Positions 23,212-36,072 are shown, counted from the first letter of the stretch. The stretch is DNA of 64,000 nt from Callipepla californica brunnescens (GCA_023055505.1 JALIRH010000001.1:93898530-93962529), one strand, 5' to 3'. The notes: generated by a model from the sequence alone, not told the origin. Made by a program: numbers and translations.

Positions 23212-24400
23212 TTTATCTAACTGCATATTGAACATTTTGTCTAGAAACATTGTGTGAGAAAAAGTAACAAAAGCTTTTCTGAAATCCAATAAAATTCTAT
23301 CAACTATCTTCCCTTGGTCCACCAGGTGGGTAAATTTCTTATAAAAAGAGATTAAATTCTTTATCCTGAACTTTCCACCCCTGAAATTGTATTAGATGTG
23401 ACCAATGACTGCATTGTCTTTCAGATATTTTTAAACACCTGACAGAATAGTCTTCTCATAATTTTACCAGGAACTGAAGTAAGTAATTAATCCTGTAATT
23501 ACCAAGATCTTCTTCTTGACCTTCATGAAAACTGGGACAACATTTGCCAGACTCCCATCATCTGGGACTTCTCCAGATTCTCAAGACTACTGAAATATTA
23601 TTGAGAGAAGCTTCATAATGACAGCTCTTGAAGCACTTTGGGATGAATGCTGCTGGATCCCATAAATTTAAATGCATCCAGCTGAAGCAGCAAATTCTGC
23701 ACAAGTTTGGCGTAGGCTGGGAGTATTATTATTATTATTATTTTGTTTGTTTTCATTCACAATTCTCCATCGTCAGTCTTGAAGACAAAGATAAAGAAGG
23801 TACTAAATCTGTTTTGTCTATGTACCTACTTGTGAGGTGACCATCCTCATTAATTAATAGTTCAATGCTATCTCTAGTTCAGTTTCTTTGTTAACAATTA
23901 AAACAAACAAACAAAGTAAAGCTTAAACATTATAAAAGCTTCAGCTTTCATTGAGATTGGGTCACAACCATTTTCTTCCTATAACAGTAAACAGCATCTC
24001 TGTAGTCCTCCTTTGTCAACTGACCTTGTCCCCAGTGTCCATAGACTTTTCATCTTACCTGGACAAGAAGAACCTGGCTCTGCCAAGCTGGCCTTCTGCT
24101 CTGAATTCTTGGCTTCATACATTTTGGAACTGTGTGTTTCTAGGCTCAAGAAGTTGCACTTAAGAAGTGACCAGTATTGATGGACCCCAATACCTACCAA
24201 AGCAGCTTCCGAAGGGACCTTACTAATTACTGAGCAGCCTGAGGTCTGCTCTACCCATATACAGGGTTGAAGTTTTGGTGTCAATTTTCCTTCTGTCACC
24301 AAAGACTTTAAACTCAAACACGCCATCATCACTGTGGCCATGACAGCCACCAATCACTACTTCACTTGCAAGAATCTGTTTATATGCAACAAATCTACTT
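23212..24400 (-). mobile_element. CR1-type LINE, endonuclease C-terminus to mid RT
   Basis: An internal fragment read on the minus strand. The C-terminal part of the endonuclease lies at 24250-24380 (GHSDDGVFEFKVFGDRRK, where the SDH signature of the family is changed to SDD). The linker is at about 23945-24220. The first half of RT is at 23215-23650, where the motif A region reads ILLDFRKAFVTFSH. A short ATT array (23723-23742) and a CAAA tract (near 23902) interrupt it. The 5' end and the RT catalytic YxDD region are absent. It belongs to a CR1 branch different in wording from the copy at 21.6 kb. Confidence 0.85.
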
Positions 24401-24879
24401 TGCATCTATATACACATGTGTATATATCCCATATGCACATTTGTACAATGACATATAAATCTTAACTGGTAAATGGTGATAATAGTATTCATGTGTAACT
24501 GTAAATACTAATTGTAATCTTCCCTTTATGCTTCACAGTATTGAATTCCAGTTGTTCAGTTAACCCTTTGCTCATCTTAGTAGGTAAAATCTCAGCAAAA
24601 TCAGTTATTAATACAAGGAGTATTACTGTGAATAAAATTAGTAAGGAGACTAAAAAAATTCAAGACTCATACAATAGTAAAGGATTATTAAAAGACACAC
24701 ATGTAAAAAATACCCAGAATGAACACTTGAAATAAGATTACACATATATGATCGCATTCTTACCTTAATGTTACATTAAAAGTAAATGTTCTAAGTGATG
24801 ACCAATTTGACACAAAAGTTTAATTGTGCTCCACATGTTAACTATTACAATTGCAGATTTGCAAATAGTGCCCTTCTCA
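24401..24879. other. Unassigned AT-rich sequence
   Basis: It contains a perfect 20-bp palindrome at 24407-24426 and otherwise nothing recognisable. The 64-codon frame at 24541-24735 shows no known motif. Confidence 0.5.
24407..24426. repeat. Perfect 20-bp palindrome
   Basis: The sequence TATATACACATGTGTATATA reads the same on both strands. It is built from TA and CA/TG steps and could extrude as a small cruciform. It may simply be a decayed TA/CA microsatellite. Confidence 0.9.
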
Positions 24880-25265
24880 GTTCATCTAGCAGCATTCTTT
24901 GAGCTTGTTCTTGACTCCTTCATTATTAGTCTAGCAGCATTCAATTAGAACTTACACAGCTAGTTCATTCAATTTATACAGTTTATTAGCAACAGATTAC
25001 AGGTACTTTTAGATTGTTGGTGAGAAATTCACCATCTGCAAAGTATGTGAGAATTACCAATTCCAAGCAGGTACAAAGAACTAAGAATACTACAGCCTGG
25101 CCACAGGCATGTAAAGTTATAGAACAAATTCTGCAGAGATTACAAGTTTTCCCAGGGAAGCACTCAAAATTGCTAAGTGTGTGAGCCTCATTCAGTAGCT
25201 GTCTCTCTGGGGTAGAAGTTCAGTCTGTTGACTGATCCTAAGAGTCAGAGACAATCCATGTTTGA
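24880..25265 (-). mobile_element. Possible LTR-like sequence
   Basis: On the minus strand there is a TATA-like TATAACTTTACA near 25120, and 150-160 bp downstream CTAATAAACTGTATAAATTG, which contains AATAAA (near 24980). That spacing resembles the U3-R-U5 order of a retroviral LTR. The phrase TCTAGCAGCATTC occurs twice at 24886-24898 and 24931-24943. No termini or target duplication were found, so this is only a candidate. Confidence 0.25.
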
Positions 25266-26007
25266 CTTGTCTGTTGTGGTATTTTCCTTTATCTTCCTTC
25301 TCTCTTAAGATATTTTTATATTATTTCTTACTATACAGGTGGAGCTTAAGTTACTCTTGTCACTGTCTATCTTTGCTCTTTGTTAATATTTTTGTAATTA
25401 CTTATTGTTATTAGAATTCTAATAAAATTTTCTTGCCCCACATTTAAAAGTATGAGATAAAAGATTCACTGAGAGTTCATTGAGAGGTGATTGCATCTTG
25501 AAGGCAGGTATCTTTTTGGGATGAAGTTTTGTTTTTGTACTATGAGCATATAATGAGTAAAGTTCGGTAATGTATTTTATCAAAAAGATAACAAATATTT
25601 GGCCCAGGGGTAGCAGGAGAGAAGTTTGGCACCACCAAGTTCCCATCCTGGCACTGTTCTTCTTAGAGTGAGTCTTTTTAGGTCATTTTAAGATGGTTGT
25701 CAGTAAAAATATTCTATTATTTCTTGAATTTACTTGAAGTCATTTAATAGTGAATTTCAAATTTCATTGATATTTGCTTTCAGTATTATTCTCAAATACT
25801 TTGAAACTGGAAAGACAAAATTGCCTATTGGATATACAGCTAAAATTAATTGAATCAATTTTCTTGGAGAAAATTTGCATAAATCTAATTGCTATCAGAA
25901 GCAAAACTGAAAAATATCTACTACTCAGGCGTTAGCTAAGGATGTTACAAAAATGTAGAAATATAATGTTTTCTTTTTATATATAGATACAATTTGCTAA
26001 ATAAAAG

Positions 26008-26008
<1 letters not shown>
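25266..26008. other. Unassigned AT-rich sequence
   Basis: No coding or repeat signal could be named before the ATT array begins. Confidence 0.5.
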
Positions 26009-26050
<42 letters not shown>

Positions 26051-26108
26051 CAGTTGATGTAGATGATGATGATGATGATGATTATTATTATTATACAGTT
26101 GATGTAGA
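26009..26108. repeat. Compound (ATT)n-(GAT)n array with duplicated flank
   Basis: A (TAT)n array at 26009-26049 is followed by TACAGTTGATGTAGA, then (TGA)n, then (TTA)n and a second copy of TACAGTTGATGTAGA ending at 26108. The duplicated phrase shows that the array arose by tandem duplication of a unit containing both simple repeat and unique sequence. Confidence 0.9.
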
Positions 26109-26138
26109 CTTTAGAATTAATGGCTTGGTTTCATTTAT

Positions 26139-26636
26139 TGTCATAGTTTAAAGAGTTACTATTTTAGACCTCTACTCCCACCTCCTCCCCCCCACCTCAC
26201 TGCTTTTCTCCCAGAGAGGGTGTGAGCATGGAGAAAAGTGAAAGCCACTCAAATAGATGACGAGTGATCTAATTTACTAAGAAAAATGTGAGATAATACA
26301 GGGTAATTAAGAATAATAAATCAAATAAACAAATGGGAAAAAGAAAACCTCTGAAACCATTTTCTGCCTTTTACTCAAGGCTGACCAATGCGAAAGAGAG
26401 CTTTCAACCATGTTCACATCATTTTAATAACTTCCACTAGGAAACCAGAAATTACCACAGTATTTTGGGAATTGCAGTCCCAGAAAAATCAGAAACTGCA
26501 GTTCCTTCCACCCAGAGACATAAGTTACATGGGAAACTGAAGCATTCTGGGAAAACAGAAACTAAAGTTCCAACCTCTCCAGTACTTAGAGTTTATGGCA
26601 TGATGTTGTGATATGTAATATTTATAAACTATGACA
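26139..26636 (-). mobile_element. Solo LTR of family C, old copy
   Basis: The ends are TGTCATAGTTTA (26139) and TAAACTATGACA (26636), so it begins with TG, ends with CA, and has 12-bp inverted terminal repeats. The flanking pentamers TTTAT and TTTTT differ at one base and may be a decayed 5-bp target duplication. It shares with the copy at 43.46-44.04 kb the termini, an AATAAATCAAATAAA segment, and a block like 'CAGTCCCAGAAAAATC' standing for the other copy's AATGTAGTTCTTCTGAGAC. Only two CpG dinucleotides remain. No internal viral sequence is attached. Minus orientation is inferred from the better copy. Confidence 0.7.
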
Positions 26637-29600
26637 TTTTTAAAAATCAAAGTCTAAAACAAGGATGGTTATGTGTTTCAAATTTCTTGGGAGGAAAAAA
26701 AAGAAGTTCAGCTCATTTAACAACTGTTTCTGCTATTACTCTGGTAGATCTTCAAGTGGGAGATATGAGGCTGTCTAGAAATGAAAGACTGAGATCAGCT
26801 AACCCATCATAAGATCATGATATACAAGCTAGCTATGTCAAAGGAATAACTTTTTAGTCTTAATACTGTAGTAATCACTATTCAAAGTTTGCTACAGGTA
26901 TTTTTATTTAATAAGTTAATTTCACAAATGTCTGATGAACAGCTCACTTTTTCCATCAGTTATCAGACCATACAAAATACTCACATTTCTATTCTTCCTT
27001 GCAAAAACACTACAAATCTAAAACCATCCTAACTTGCTACAAGATTTATCATCCCATCCTCTTGTCCCACTTCTCAGTGGGACCTGATTTGTGATCCTAT
27101 TGAGTAAGAATGGAGGTAGAGGCAGCAGGCAGAAAGGAGGTCCCTGCAAAGTTCCTAGCATGGAGGCAGAAGTTTAGCAAGTAAGTGTGAAATGCTGTAT
27201 TGTGTGTATTAAAAATAGAAAGGTTAAAAAATAAGAAATGAATATTATTTTCTTTATAGAAGAGGGAGATATTGATTCTGGTCATTTTCTTAGATCTTGG
27301 AGGAATCCTTCCTGCATACCAAAGCAACTGCAAGTAATTCACTGACTTTAAAATGTATGAGTTTGTGCTAATTTGATGATGTCTCTTGCCAAAATTACTG
27401 ATTTCTCTTACTTGATGATGGTATATAAGGATTACATTTTAAGTTGCATGTATTCTCATAGATTTGAGAGAGAAAGAAATACTGTGAAGTTCACTTCAGG
27501 TCCTGGTTTATCACAGCAACCCATATGCATTCCAAGTTATTGGATCAATACACATATAGATAATAAAAAATATTAATGTAATTTTTTCATATTTTTTCCA
27601 AATAAACTTCAAAATCAGTAAGGTGTTCCACTTTCAGGACATAGCAGTTCATCATTATATAAAAATAAACTAGCCCAAATACACAAAGCTGCATATTTTT
27701 GAGACTTCTGAAAACAACTGAAAGAAAAAGAAAAATACCTTACATAGAGTACAGAATTCCTTAATTAAAAAAGAGAGGACAAAGTAGGACATAGCATACA
27801 ATAAGAAAACAGTCTGTCTGCTAAATTGTTCTGTTATTCTGTCCAGACTTCATACAAATTAACTTATCATTAGGTCTACCTGCATAGGTAGATCTGATAA
27901 CTTTTCTTTGGTTGAAAGAACCACAGATTTGTTAAAATACAGGAAGATGGTAAACTTCTCCAGCCTCTTACATGTTGCTCTGAGTTTCTACGTCATTCTC
28001 AGAAATAATAAATACTGGCCGAGACATAAGAAGTTTAATACTTCAAAATGGAGAATGCTTTTCCAGCTGAGGTCAGAGAATGTACTCAGTGCTACCTGAC
28101 AGTTAATTCACAGCTTATAGTTCCACAGCTAAAGTAAATTGCCTAGCATTTCACAATATAAAATTTATGCTAGGTTTCTGTTAGCTATTTATTTATTTCC
28201 CATAACAGTGGTTTCTTAATTGTAATAATCTCCTTTCTCTCCCTGGGCTTTTACTGTGAACAGTAAGTTAGCTAATCAAGATTCAGATGGAGAAAAAAAT
28301 ATAGACCTTGATATTACCTGCTGATTGGAAATACAAATGTCATTCTTTATTCAAGGTGTTTTTTAAATTATTTTTTATTTTCCTGCAGGTTTTTAAATAT
28401 CTACTTCTTGTCTGGACATTTGGAATATCATATAACATTTATTTAGTCTTTGTTATCTGGCACTCTGTACTATGTTCTGACAGTGACATCAGCATACTAT
28501 TAAGATTTTATTGGTTTTGGTAGCCTACTTAGAAAAGTGCTTTAGTTTCACCAGGGGTGAAGAATTTCATTTGCAGAAATATCAATGTTATTGATACCGC
28601 AGGTCGTTCTGCTAAGTGTTTACTAAAGTCATAGTCTTGTAGGAATTTTCTGCACTGATGCTAGCAATTATAACAGAAGTGTTATAATGTGTACTCTCTC
28701 TCACTAAAATTAATTATTAATTATGTGTTTCTCTCTCACTGAAATTAATTGTTTGCTGGTAATGCAGTAAATTACCAGTTAACAGTTATTTATATTCAAA
28801 AAAGAGAAGATTCTAGATTCCCTACGGATTGATAGTGTAATACATCAACTTTAACATGGCTATTTGACATGAAGAAAGGATGTTCCCTTGTGCCAGGTCA
28901 GTGAATATGATTGAATCCTATCCCTTCCATAAGAACTAAAGTATTTCAAGAAGTGCTCTGAAAGCCATGATTCCCCTCAGGTCCTGGAACTATGAGAGAT
29001 AGGATCCTTTATACTACAAATTCTATCTGCTTTTGCAGCAATAAACATCAGAACATTTCTGGGAAAGACTAAAGAGTTTCAGCTGTCACTGGAAAGGTAC
29101 TTTGGTACCTAGACTCTGCAGAGCACTAGATTAGCTAAGCTTGGAGGGTGCTGTAAGTGCAAGAGATATCATCCCAGGAATCTGCAACAGTGTCTCTGTA
29201 GCCATCCTCTAGCATAGCAATTACTAAGTGATGCGAGAGTGTTATTGTTCTAGCCTGGAGGCTACCCAAGGCACCACTCGGTGCATCTTGTCCTCTCAGA
29301 ATTAATGAATTCTTGCTGCATATTGTGAAATGTTTTATCCAACTCAGAATTATCAGTAACAAAACTGTCATTCCGACTAAGAGATGCATGCTGAATAATT
29401 TTCCTTATGTATTTGCTTTAGTTACAGTTCTAAGACTGACAGGTACACCATGGTTTTCCTATTTAAAAGTTCTTCACAGATTTCATTTTCTGAGGAATTT
29501 TTTTTTCACTCACTAAGGAATTTAAAGCATTCATCCAATAAGAAGAAGACTTCTAGAGATTTTTTTTTTTATAGCATAATAGTTTAGTTGTTTATTTTAA

Positions 29601-31246
29601 TTGCACAATAATTATTGAATGTTGTTTGCTGTAATTTTGAATTTGACTGTAAGGGACAAGTAAAGTCTACATATTCAGGTCATCCAAGGTCACTGTATAA
29701 CCAGTCCATCTCCCTGGATGAAACTGCTGAAGTTCTGATGTCTACACTATGAAGATTTGGTTCTGACAGTGGTACTTGATGAATGAATTCCACTTCCAAT
29801 TTTGTTTCATGGGCTTGTTAGAATCAGACTTGAAGTAGGCCATGCCTGAAATAAGTGTTGATTTAAAATTCAGTTAATGGTTGCCTTTTGTATAGTCATT
29901 CAAATCAGTATCTACAGGCTACAGAAGAAACATAAAACTCTATCAAATTAACATGATGAAAGTTTATTACACTATACTCCACTCAGTGATTTCTCAAGAC
30001 AGAACCCAATGGTGTGTTATATTCTAACAAATATAAATGTGTGCAGCTTTTAAGAACAATTTAAATATTTTCAAATAAACCACAATGCAGTTAAATCTGA
30101 ACTGGAAAAAAAAAAAAATAACTTTCGTTGAAAAAGAGCCTGCTCCTCATTAATATGCTTTCTTGATGTCTTGTGAAGTGCTTCCTTATGGCTTTTCCCA
30201 TTCCTATGTTAAAGGAGAGTTGTAATGCACTATGGTAAATATAATCCAATACAAAGATGGACCTGTGAAATATAATACAAAAAATAAGACAAATTCTCAT
30301 TGTATTTGTACCATTAATATCAACATTTTCAAATTAATATTTCAAGATTTTTTAGTCATTTTAATTGACTGAATTGACCATCTAAGAATATTTAAAAAAA
30401 TATTTCCTCCTTCAGTTTGAAATTATATAAAAATTATTGATTTCTTAGGTGCTTGTTTTTTTTTATCTTCTTTTTTAAACGCTAAATTTATATCGCGCTT
30501 AATATTCACCACTTTTCAGAAGTCTAAAATATCCGTCTCTAAAATCGGGCAGTCATGTACTGTACAACTACCTTTGTAGGTAGCAAAGAAAATTGGGTTA
30601 AGGGATATTCAAGCACACTGGAAGTCAATCCTCTACATTTTTGTGCCAATGTTTGGTGAAATGTAGGGGACACTGATAATTCTGACCACCTCTTTTTAAC
30701 ATCTAGAATTTTCTATTGAATGTTTGTTGATGAATGATTTTTCAGGGTGATCACATAAAGCTGCTGAAAGTAAAGAAATCTGCCACTTTATATGACTGGA
30801 GACAAAACTCCTTTTGTTGTTCACTTGACAGAGAAGAATACAGCTCATCTCACTATAGAAAACCTGGGTTCAGGCTTTCAGCATCAAGTCTCTTTCTCAG
30901 ATAATACCTTTTCCATGATCAAAGCATGAAAGGAATATAGTAATCACACTGAAAATCGTGTTCGTGCTCCTTTACAAAGGATGGAAATAAAAAGGAAAAC
31001 AACACATTTAGCCCAAAGAAACCATGTAAATCTTCTAGGAATCTGAATTTTCCCTAAAACAACAGTTACTTACTAATGATGTAAGTAGTAGCATTTGTTT
31101 CAATTCCTCTGTTGTCATCCCATTCACTTTTTTTTCTTTTCTTTGAGGCTTTCTATATATTTTTTCCCAAATAGACATTTCAGGTACTACATTTTAATAG
31201 ATGGTGGTTAAATCACTCAGATAGATTAGATCTAGCTTTACAAAAC
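26637..31246. other. Unique AT-rich non-genic sequence
   Basis: No gene or transposon was recognised over 4.6 kb. A near-duplication (TCTCTCTCACT followed by A/G and AAATTAATT) occurs at 28694-28714 and 28731-28751. A run of 13 A lies near 30106-30118. A small CpG cluster is at 30480-30547. Confidence 0.6.
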
Positions 31247-31307
31247 ATAAAATAAAATAAAATAAAATAAAATAAAATAAAATAAAATAAAATAAAATAA
31301 AATAAAT
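31247..31307. repeat. (AAAAT)n pentanucleotide array
   Basis: About 11 to 12 perfect ATAAA units in 61 bp, ending in AAATAAATAG. Such arrays often grow from a poly(A) tail, but no retroposon body precedes it. Confidence 0.92.
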
Positions 31308-34300
31308 AGAAGACCAGATTTTGCTTACACATGTGTAGTTAATAGAGTAGTTAATTCAGAAAATCAGAAGTCTAGACTGAAGTCTGCCACAGCCTGAGAA
31401 GACCTTAAAAAAACATTCCCTACTCTTGAGGATCTAGTGACAGTTGAGATAGGAGTGAATATCCATGTCACTGACAAATGCCTTGTCTGGGTTGGCAGCT
31501 AGGAAACACATGACGTAAATCAAAAGCCAGCTGGAAGAAATTTGCTAGCAGAATTGTAAAATACAATTGAAATTCCAATGCTAGCCAAACAAACAAACAA
31601 ATAAAAAACCTTCAATACTTGAAAGAGTTTTCTCTATTAAAATAACTGGATAATAATATTAAAAGGCTTTGAATAAAAAGGTAGATGAGATAAATGATAC
31701 CTGTTGATACTTGAAGCTGAAACAACATCATCATTTTTAAATGATATTTTCCTCTCTGACTACTATGACTTACACTAAATGTATTTGGGGAAAATTTCTA
31801 AAGCTACCAAAGTTCTTAAACAACATGGATCAGCTTCGATATGAAGAATTCAAGTTCTCTATTTATTATTTTAAAATAAACTATGTTCAGTGATGTATAC
31901 TATTCTTCTGAAACACAAATAATGTTAAAAAACTTCTTTAAATTTGTGTTCTCAAATTATTCATTTCTACATCTCACAAAAATTCTGGATAGTTCTGTAG
32001 TTATTCTGGACATTCTGAGGAAGCCTGTATGTATCACAAACACACATTTCATAACAAATGGAAATTCTGTTGAAACAAAGTTTGTTTATTCCTAACAAAG
32101 GAGAAATTTATACAATGGGCATTTACTTAAGACAGTGTATTTGCCGTGATTCCTTTGAAAACTCCAATTTCCTTCAGAATTTCAAAATAATGTTCCTATT
32201 TGATCATTAAGAAAGCTTTTATCACTGAGTTAAAAAGTAAATATTCACATTACCCTCAATTAACATCATGCAGACATGCTGTTCTGATCACTCTATGGAA
32301 TTTTCTAGAAGTGCATTGTAAAATACATTGTTACAACTAATATTAAAGATTTACATATTTAAATGAAATCTGCTTAATTTCAGTGTAGTTCATCTCCAGT
32401 TATTTACTAAATTATTGATTTCTTTTAATGGAAAAGTATTTTTAGACAAAGTTATTTACTAAGAGCATATCCTATAAAATAAACATTAATGAATACCTAA
32501 GATAACATACATTTACTGAAGAGAAAGCTACCACAGATTTCTATTTTAATATTCATACCCAGTTCAGTAATAATTAGAGCTATTTTTTATTAAAATTAAT
32601 ATGGTTTAGAAATATATACATATAAATATGTATATATGCACATGTGTAATATGTGTATTATTATGTATTGTACTTATTTACAATAAACTAGCATTCAACA
32701 GACTAGTCTTAGTTTCTCAGTTGTACAAAAATAGTTTGACTAAGCTCACATAAATTGTCTTTAATGTGCTAACTAAAATGTGTTTCAACATATTGCTTCT
32801 CAATATTGCAATCTTAACAAGATTTCTTCAATTTCTAGCTTTCTTCCTCTCTTATCAAAAAAACCTGCTTACTAGTGGCTTTAAGTAACATTTGTCTCTG
32901 AAACAGTTGTTTACAATTGTTTAATGAATGCACTTCTGCCCATGTAGATTTACACAGATGGTTTGGACTTCACCTACTGGCAATGGGATGGCATAATCAC
33001 TTTGCATTTCTAATAGCAGAATAATAATTTCATAATAACAAATATGTAGATCCAGAAGAAAATCATACAATTAGCTAGAATTCAGAAGGCAGCTGGGACC
33101 TTTGGCAAATGCTGCTACTCTTGCTTGCCATTGAGTGTTTATTCTAAAAGCATCTGTAGTGCTGTAGGCAACATTTTTTTCTAAGTGAAGAACCTTTTAT
33201 GTTAAGTGTTGAGTACTTCACATTTCTTTCACAAGCAGCATGAAATAATTTTGAAACTTTTCCCTTTAATGTCTTGTGAATGAGGCAAAAGGTAAAATCA
33301 AACAGTATAAAAGGACTAAACAAACAACAATAATTAAAAAAAAAGAATAAAACAAATATGTTAGTGTTTTCTACATAAAAAAGTGTGAGATTTGCAAAAA
33401 TATTACTACTATTTTTACAGTCTAACATCAATTCTCAGCAAAAAGAAGAAACTAATAAAATCAGTTTTCATAGTGCTAAATTTTTTATTTATTTATTCCC
33501 AAATAAATTAGTTTACATTAGAGAGCAATATTTACGTCACAGTGGAATGCTACCATTAGTCAACAAATAACATTGATATTACAAAGTTAGAGTTGAAGCA
33601 GTAGTGGCTTGATAACTGCATTTTGTGGCTTTTTAAAATACATGTTCATTTTTAACAGGGTACGTAAGACTTGCAAGTATACAATTCCTACTACATTATT
33701 GTTACAGGGAGATATATTTTATATCACCTTGCAATACGCAAAACATTCCTAAATATTTTAATTCCTTGGGTTGAGTACATAATGCTTTATTCATACAAAT
33801 TTTTCTTGTAGATGTTGTCTGAAATAAGCATGATCCCTTTAAAGAAAGAAGAGGGAAGATGAACACATATTTCTCAGGATGAAAATGAGGAGTCAAGCAC
33901 AAAGAGCTAATGGTTGTTATTGATGAATTTTGCAGTTTTACTGGGAAGAGCAATCTCTATTACCTATGTAAAAAAAAAAAAAAAAGAGAGAGATCTTGAA
34001 AATAAAAGAGGAAAAAAAAAAAAAAGAGAATATAAAGCAAAGAAAAAGCATGACACAGTCCAGAAGAGGGTGAATAGTGAGGAATGATTGAATAGTGAGA
34101 AACTATGTGATTGCAAGAAACAGTTGAGCACTGAAATTTAGAATATAAACTTAGGGAAGATACAAAAAAAATAAAAATGTTGTGATACCAAGAAATATCT
34201 TTACAGAAAACTTTAGAGAGTCTATGAACTGTAAAACCAAACAAGAAGGGTAAACTACTGAAATTACTTAAAACTGTAATATGAAAACCAAAATCATATT

Positions 34301-36072
34301 TTACAATAGATGAAAAAGAGTAATCTGGAGAGACATGTAAAATGGAAAAAAATGCAATATTTACTTCATGAAATGTTTCTTGAGAGTAATACTTTAGAGA
34401 ACAGAGCAAGGAAAAAGAACTAAGACAAGTTAACAATTTTTCTGTCTTCCTAGATGGCCTGTATGATTTTCTGTGGAACTTTTGTGACTGTGCTTATAAA
34501 TGGACGTATGGAACATTCTCACGTCTTCATCAATTGCTAGCAGTATTAAAGGCTGCTGGATTTTTCATTCTTTAAGTGTTTATTTGTGGGCTGGTTTGTT
34601 AGTTAGTTGGTTTCATCACTTCTAATGGCCATCTACTCATCCGGGGTGAACCATTTTCTCTGACTTTTTAGTGGAATAGAAATTGCACATTTGTTCAAAG
34701 TCCCAATCCTCCATTCTGTTTCCCAGATATCTTCAGGATTACTTTTGATGATAATCAATCTCTATGCCATTTGAATACTGGTTCTTCTTTGGAACAAAAT
34801 AATGTTTCTTCAGTAATTCTTCGCAGATAATACTGAAACTTCATTTTCCAAATTTTTTTTTTTTTTAAAGATAATCAACATCTTTTACAATTTGTAAGCT
34901 GATTTAGAAAGAAAAAAAAAGTAAAAAATTAAGAAAATTACAAGGAAAATAATTATTTATTCAACTCTTATTTTCTTTCCAGTCCAATATTGAATTAAAT
35001 CCAAAAAAAAAAAAAAAAAGAAAACACCATTAAATGGATAACAGTTTATCTTCAAAAGACTTAGTCCTGCTGAAATGAAGAATGTCTGAAAATAAACATC
35101 ACTTAATTCAGGCATTCTATTGTTTTTTGTTTGACAGTAACTGAACATTTGACTCAAGGTAATTTATAGTTTCAACTTCCATAATCTGTAAAACCAGTAC
35201 TTTTATTAGGTTTCTAAAAAAAATAGAAATGAAATGAAATAAAATGAAATAAAATGCTTCCATTATTCAGAAATAATTCAAGAAATTTGAGTAATTCAAA
35301 GTTCTGCTTCCTACTTTTGCTTTCTACCACTGATTGCCCCCATTACTCAGAGGATCTGAATCAGTAACCTGGAAAAACAACAAACAAACAAAGAAACAAA
35401 CAAAAAACTGGTGGGCTCTGTTCGTTTGTTTGTTTGCTGAGCTTATTTACTGCTACCATATGGAACTTAACTGTTCATCTGTAAACAGAGATCAGCAAGA
35501 TGTCACTTCACTTGAAATAGTATATAATATTGCATATTTCATGTCTACAAATAAAGCTAGAGTGGTAATACAAGTGATTTCTTGTAAGCATGAGAATATT
35601 AATCCTTTTTACGTACATTGTTAGCCAATACTCAGAGTGCAGCAGGTTGTTATCGATTAGGAGAATAAAATCCATCAAAGGAACTGTTCAATTTGATTCA
35701 GTTCTGTTTATTTATAAATAAATTTTGTTTTAATTCTGATCATGTCACAAATCACATGAAAAGAGGTTTGGAACTGTGAACACAGAAACTCTAAACTAAA
35801 ACTCTCTAGAGAGTCATGTCTCTGGTATTTGCCTGGTATAAAACTTCAGCTTTCATGTTTGCTCTATAGTCACTTTTGAGGATGGAATTGCCCTTCCTCC
35901 CTCAGTTGTCATATCTATTAAATAATTTTCATGGAATATTTTTACACCTCTAAAACACTTTTCAGTTATTTACATATCAGTCTTGAAAAGTGTTGCCTTA
36001 ATTTTAACATGAGATCAGTCAAAAGTGAAATAGATAGGCACAATCTTTTTCTTTTACCTGCTAACTACATAT
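31308..36072. other. Unique AT-rich non-genic sequence
   Basis: No gene or named element was seen. Many A-rich tracts occur (33967-33983, 34012-34025, 34855-34867, 35002-35018), and a GAAAT/AAAAT stretch lies at 35228-35256. The 158-codon minus-strand frame at 33960-34436 is rich in F, S and Y, as expected from AT-rich sequence, and shows no family motif. Confidence 0.6.

Noticed and set aside
25990..26110. Short regularly spaced repeats as a CRISPR-like array
   Set aside because: They are trinucleotide microsatellites with one duplicated flank, with no repeat-spacer structure.
33960..34436. A 158-codon minus-strand frame with hydrophobic stretches
   Set aside because: The composition (F, S, Y, I, L) is what AT-rich sequence gives by chance; there is no motif, and homopolymer runs cut through it.
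34441..34540. A pyrimidine-rich tract ending in AG directly followed by ATGGCCTGT and a short open frame, resembling a splice acceptor and exon
   Set aside because: The frame closes after about 28 codons, no donor site follows convincingly, and the peptide is not recognisable.
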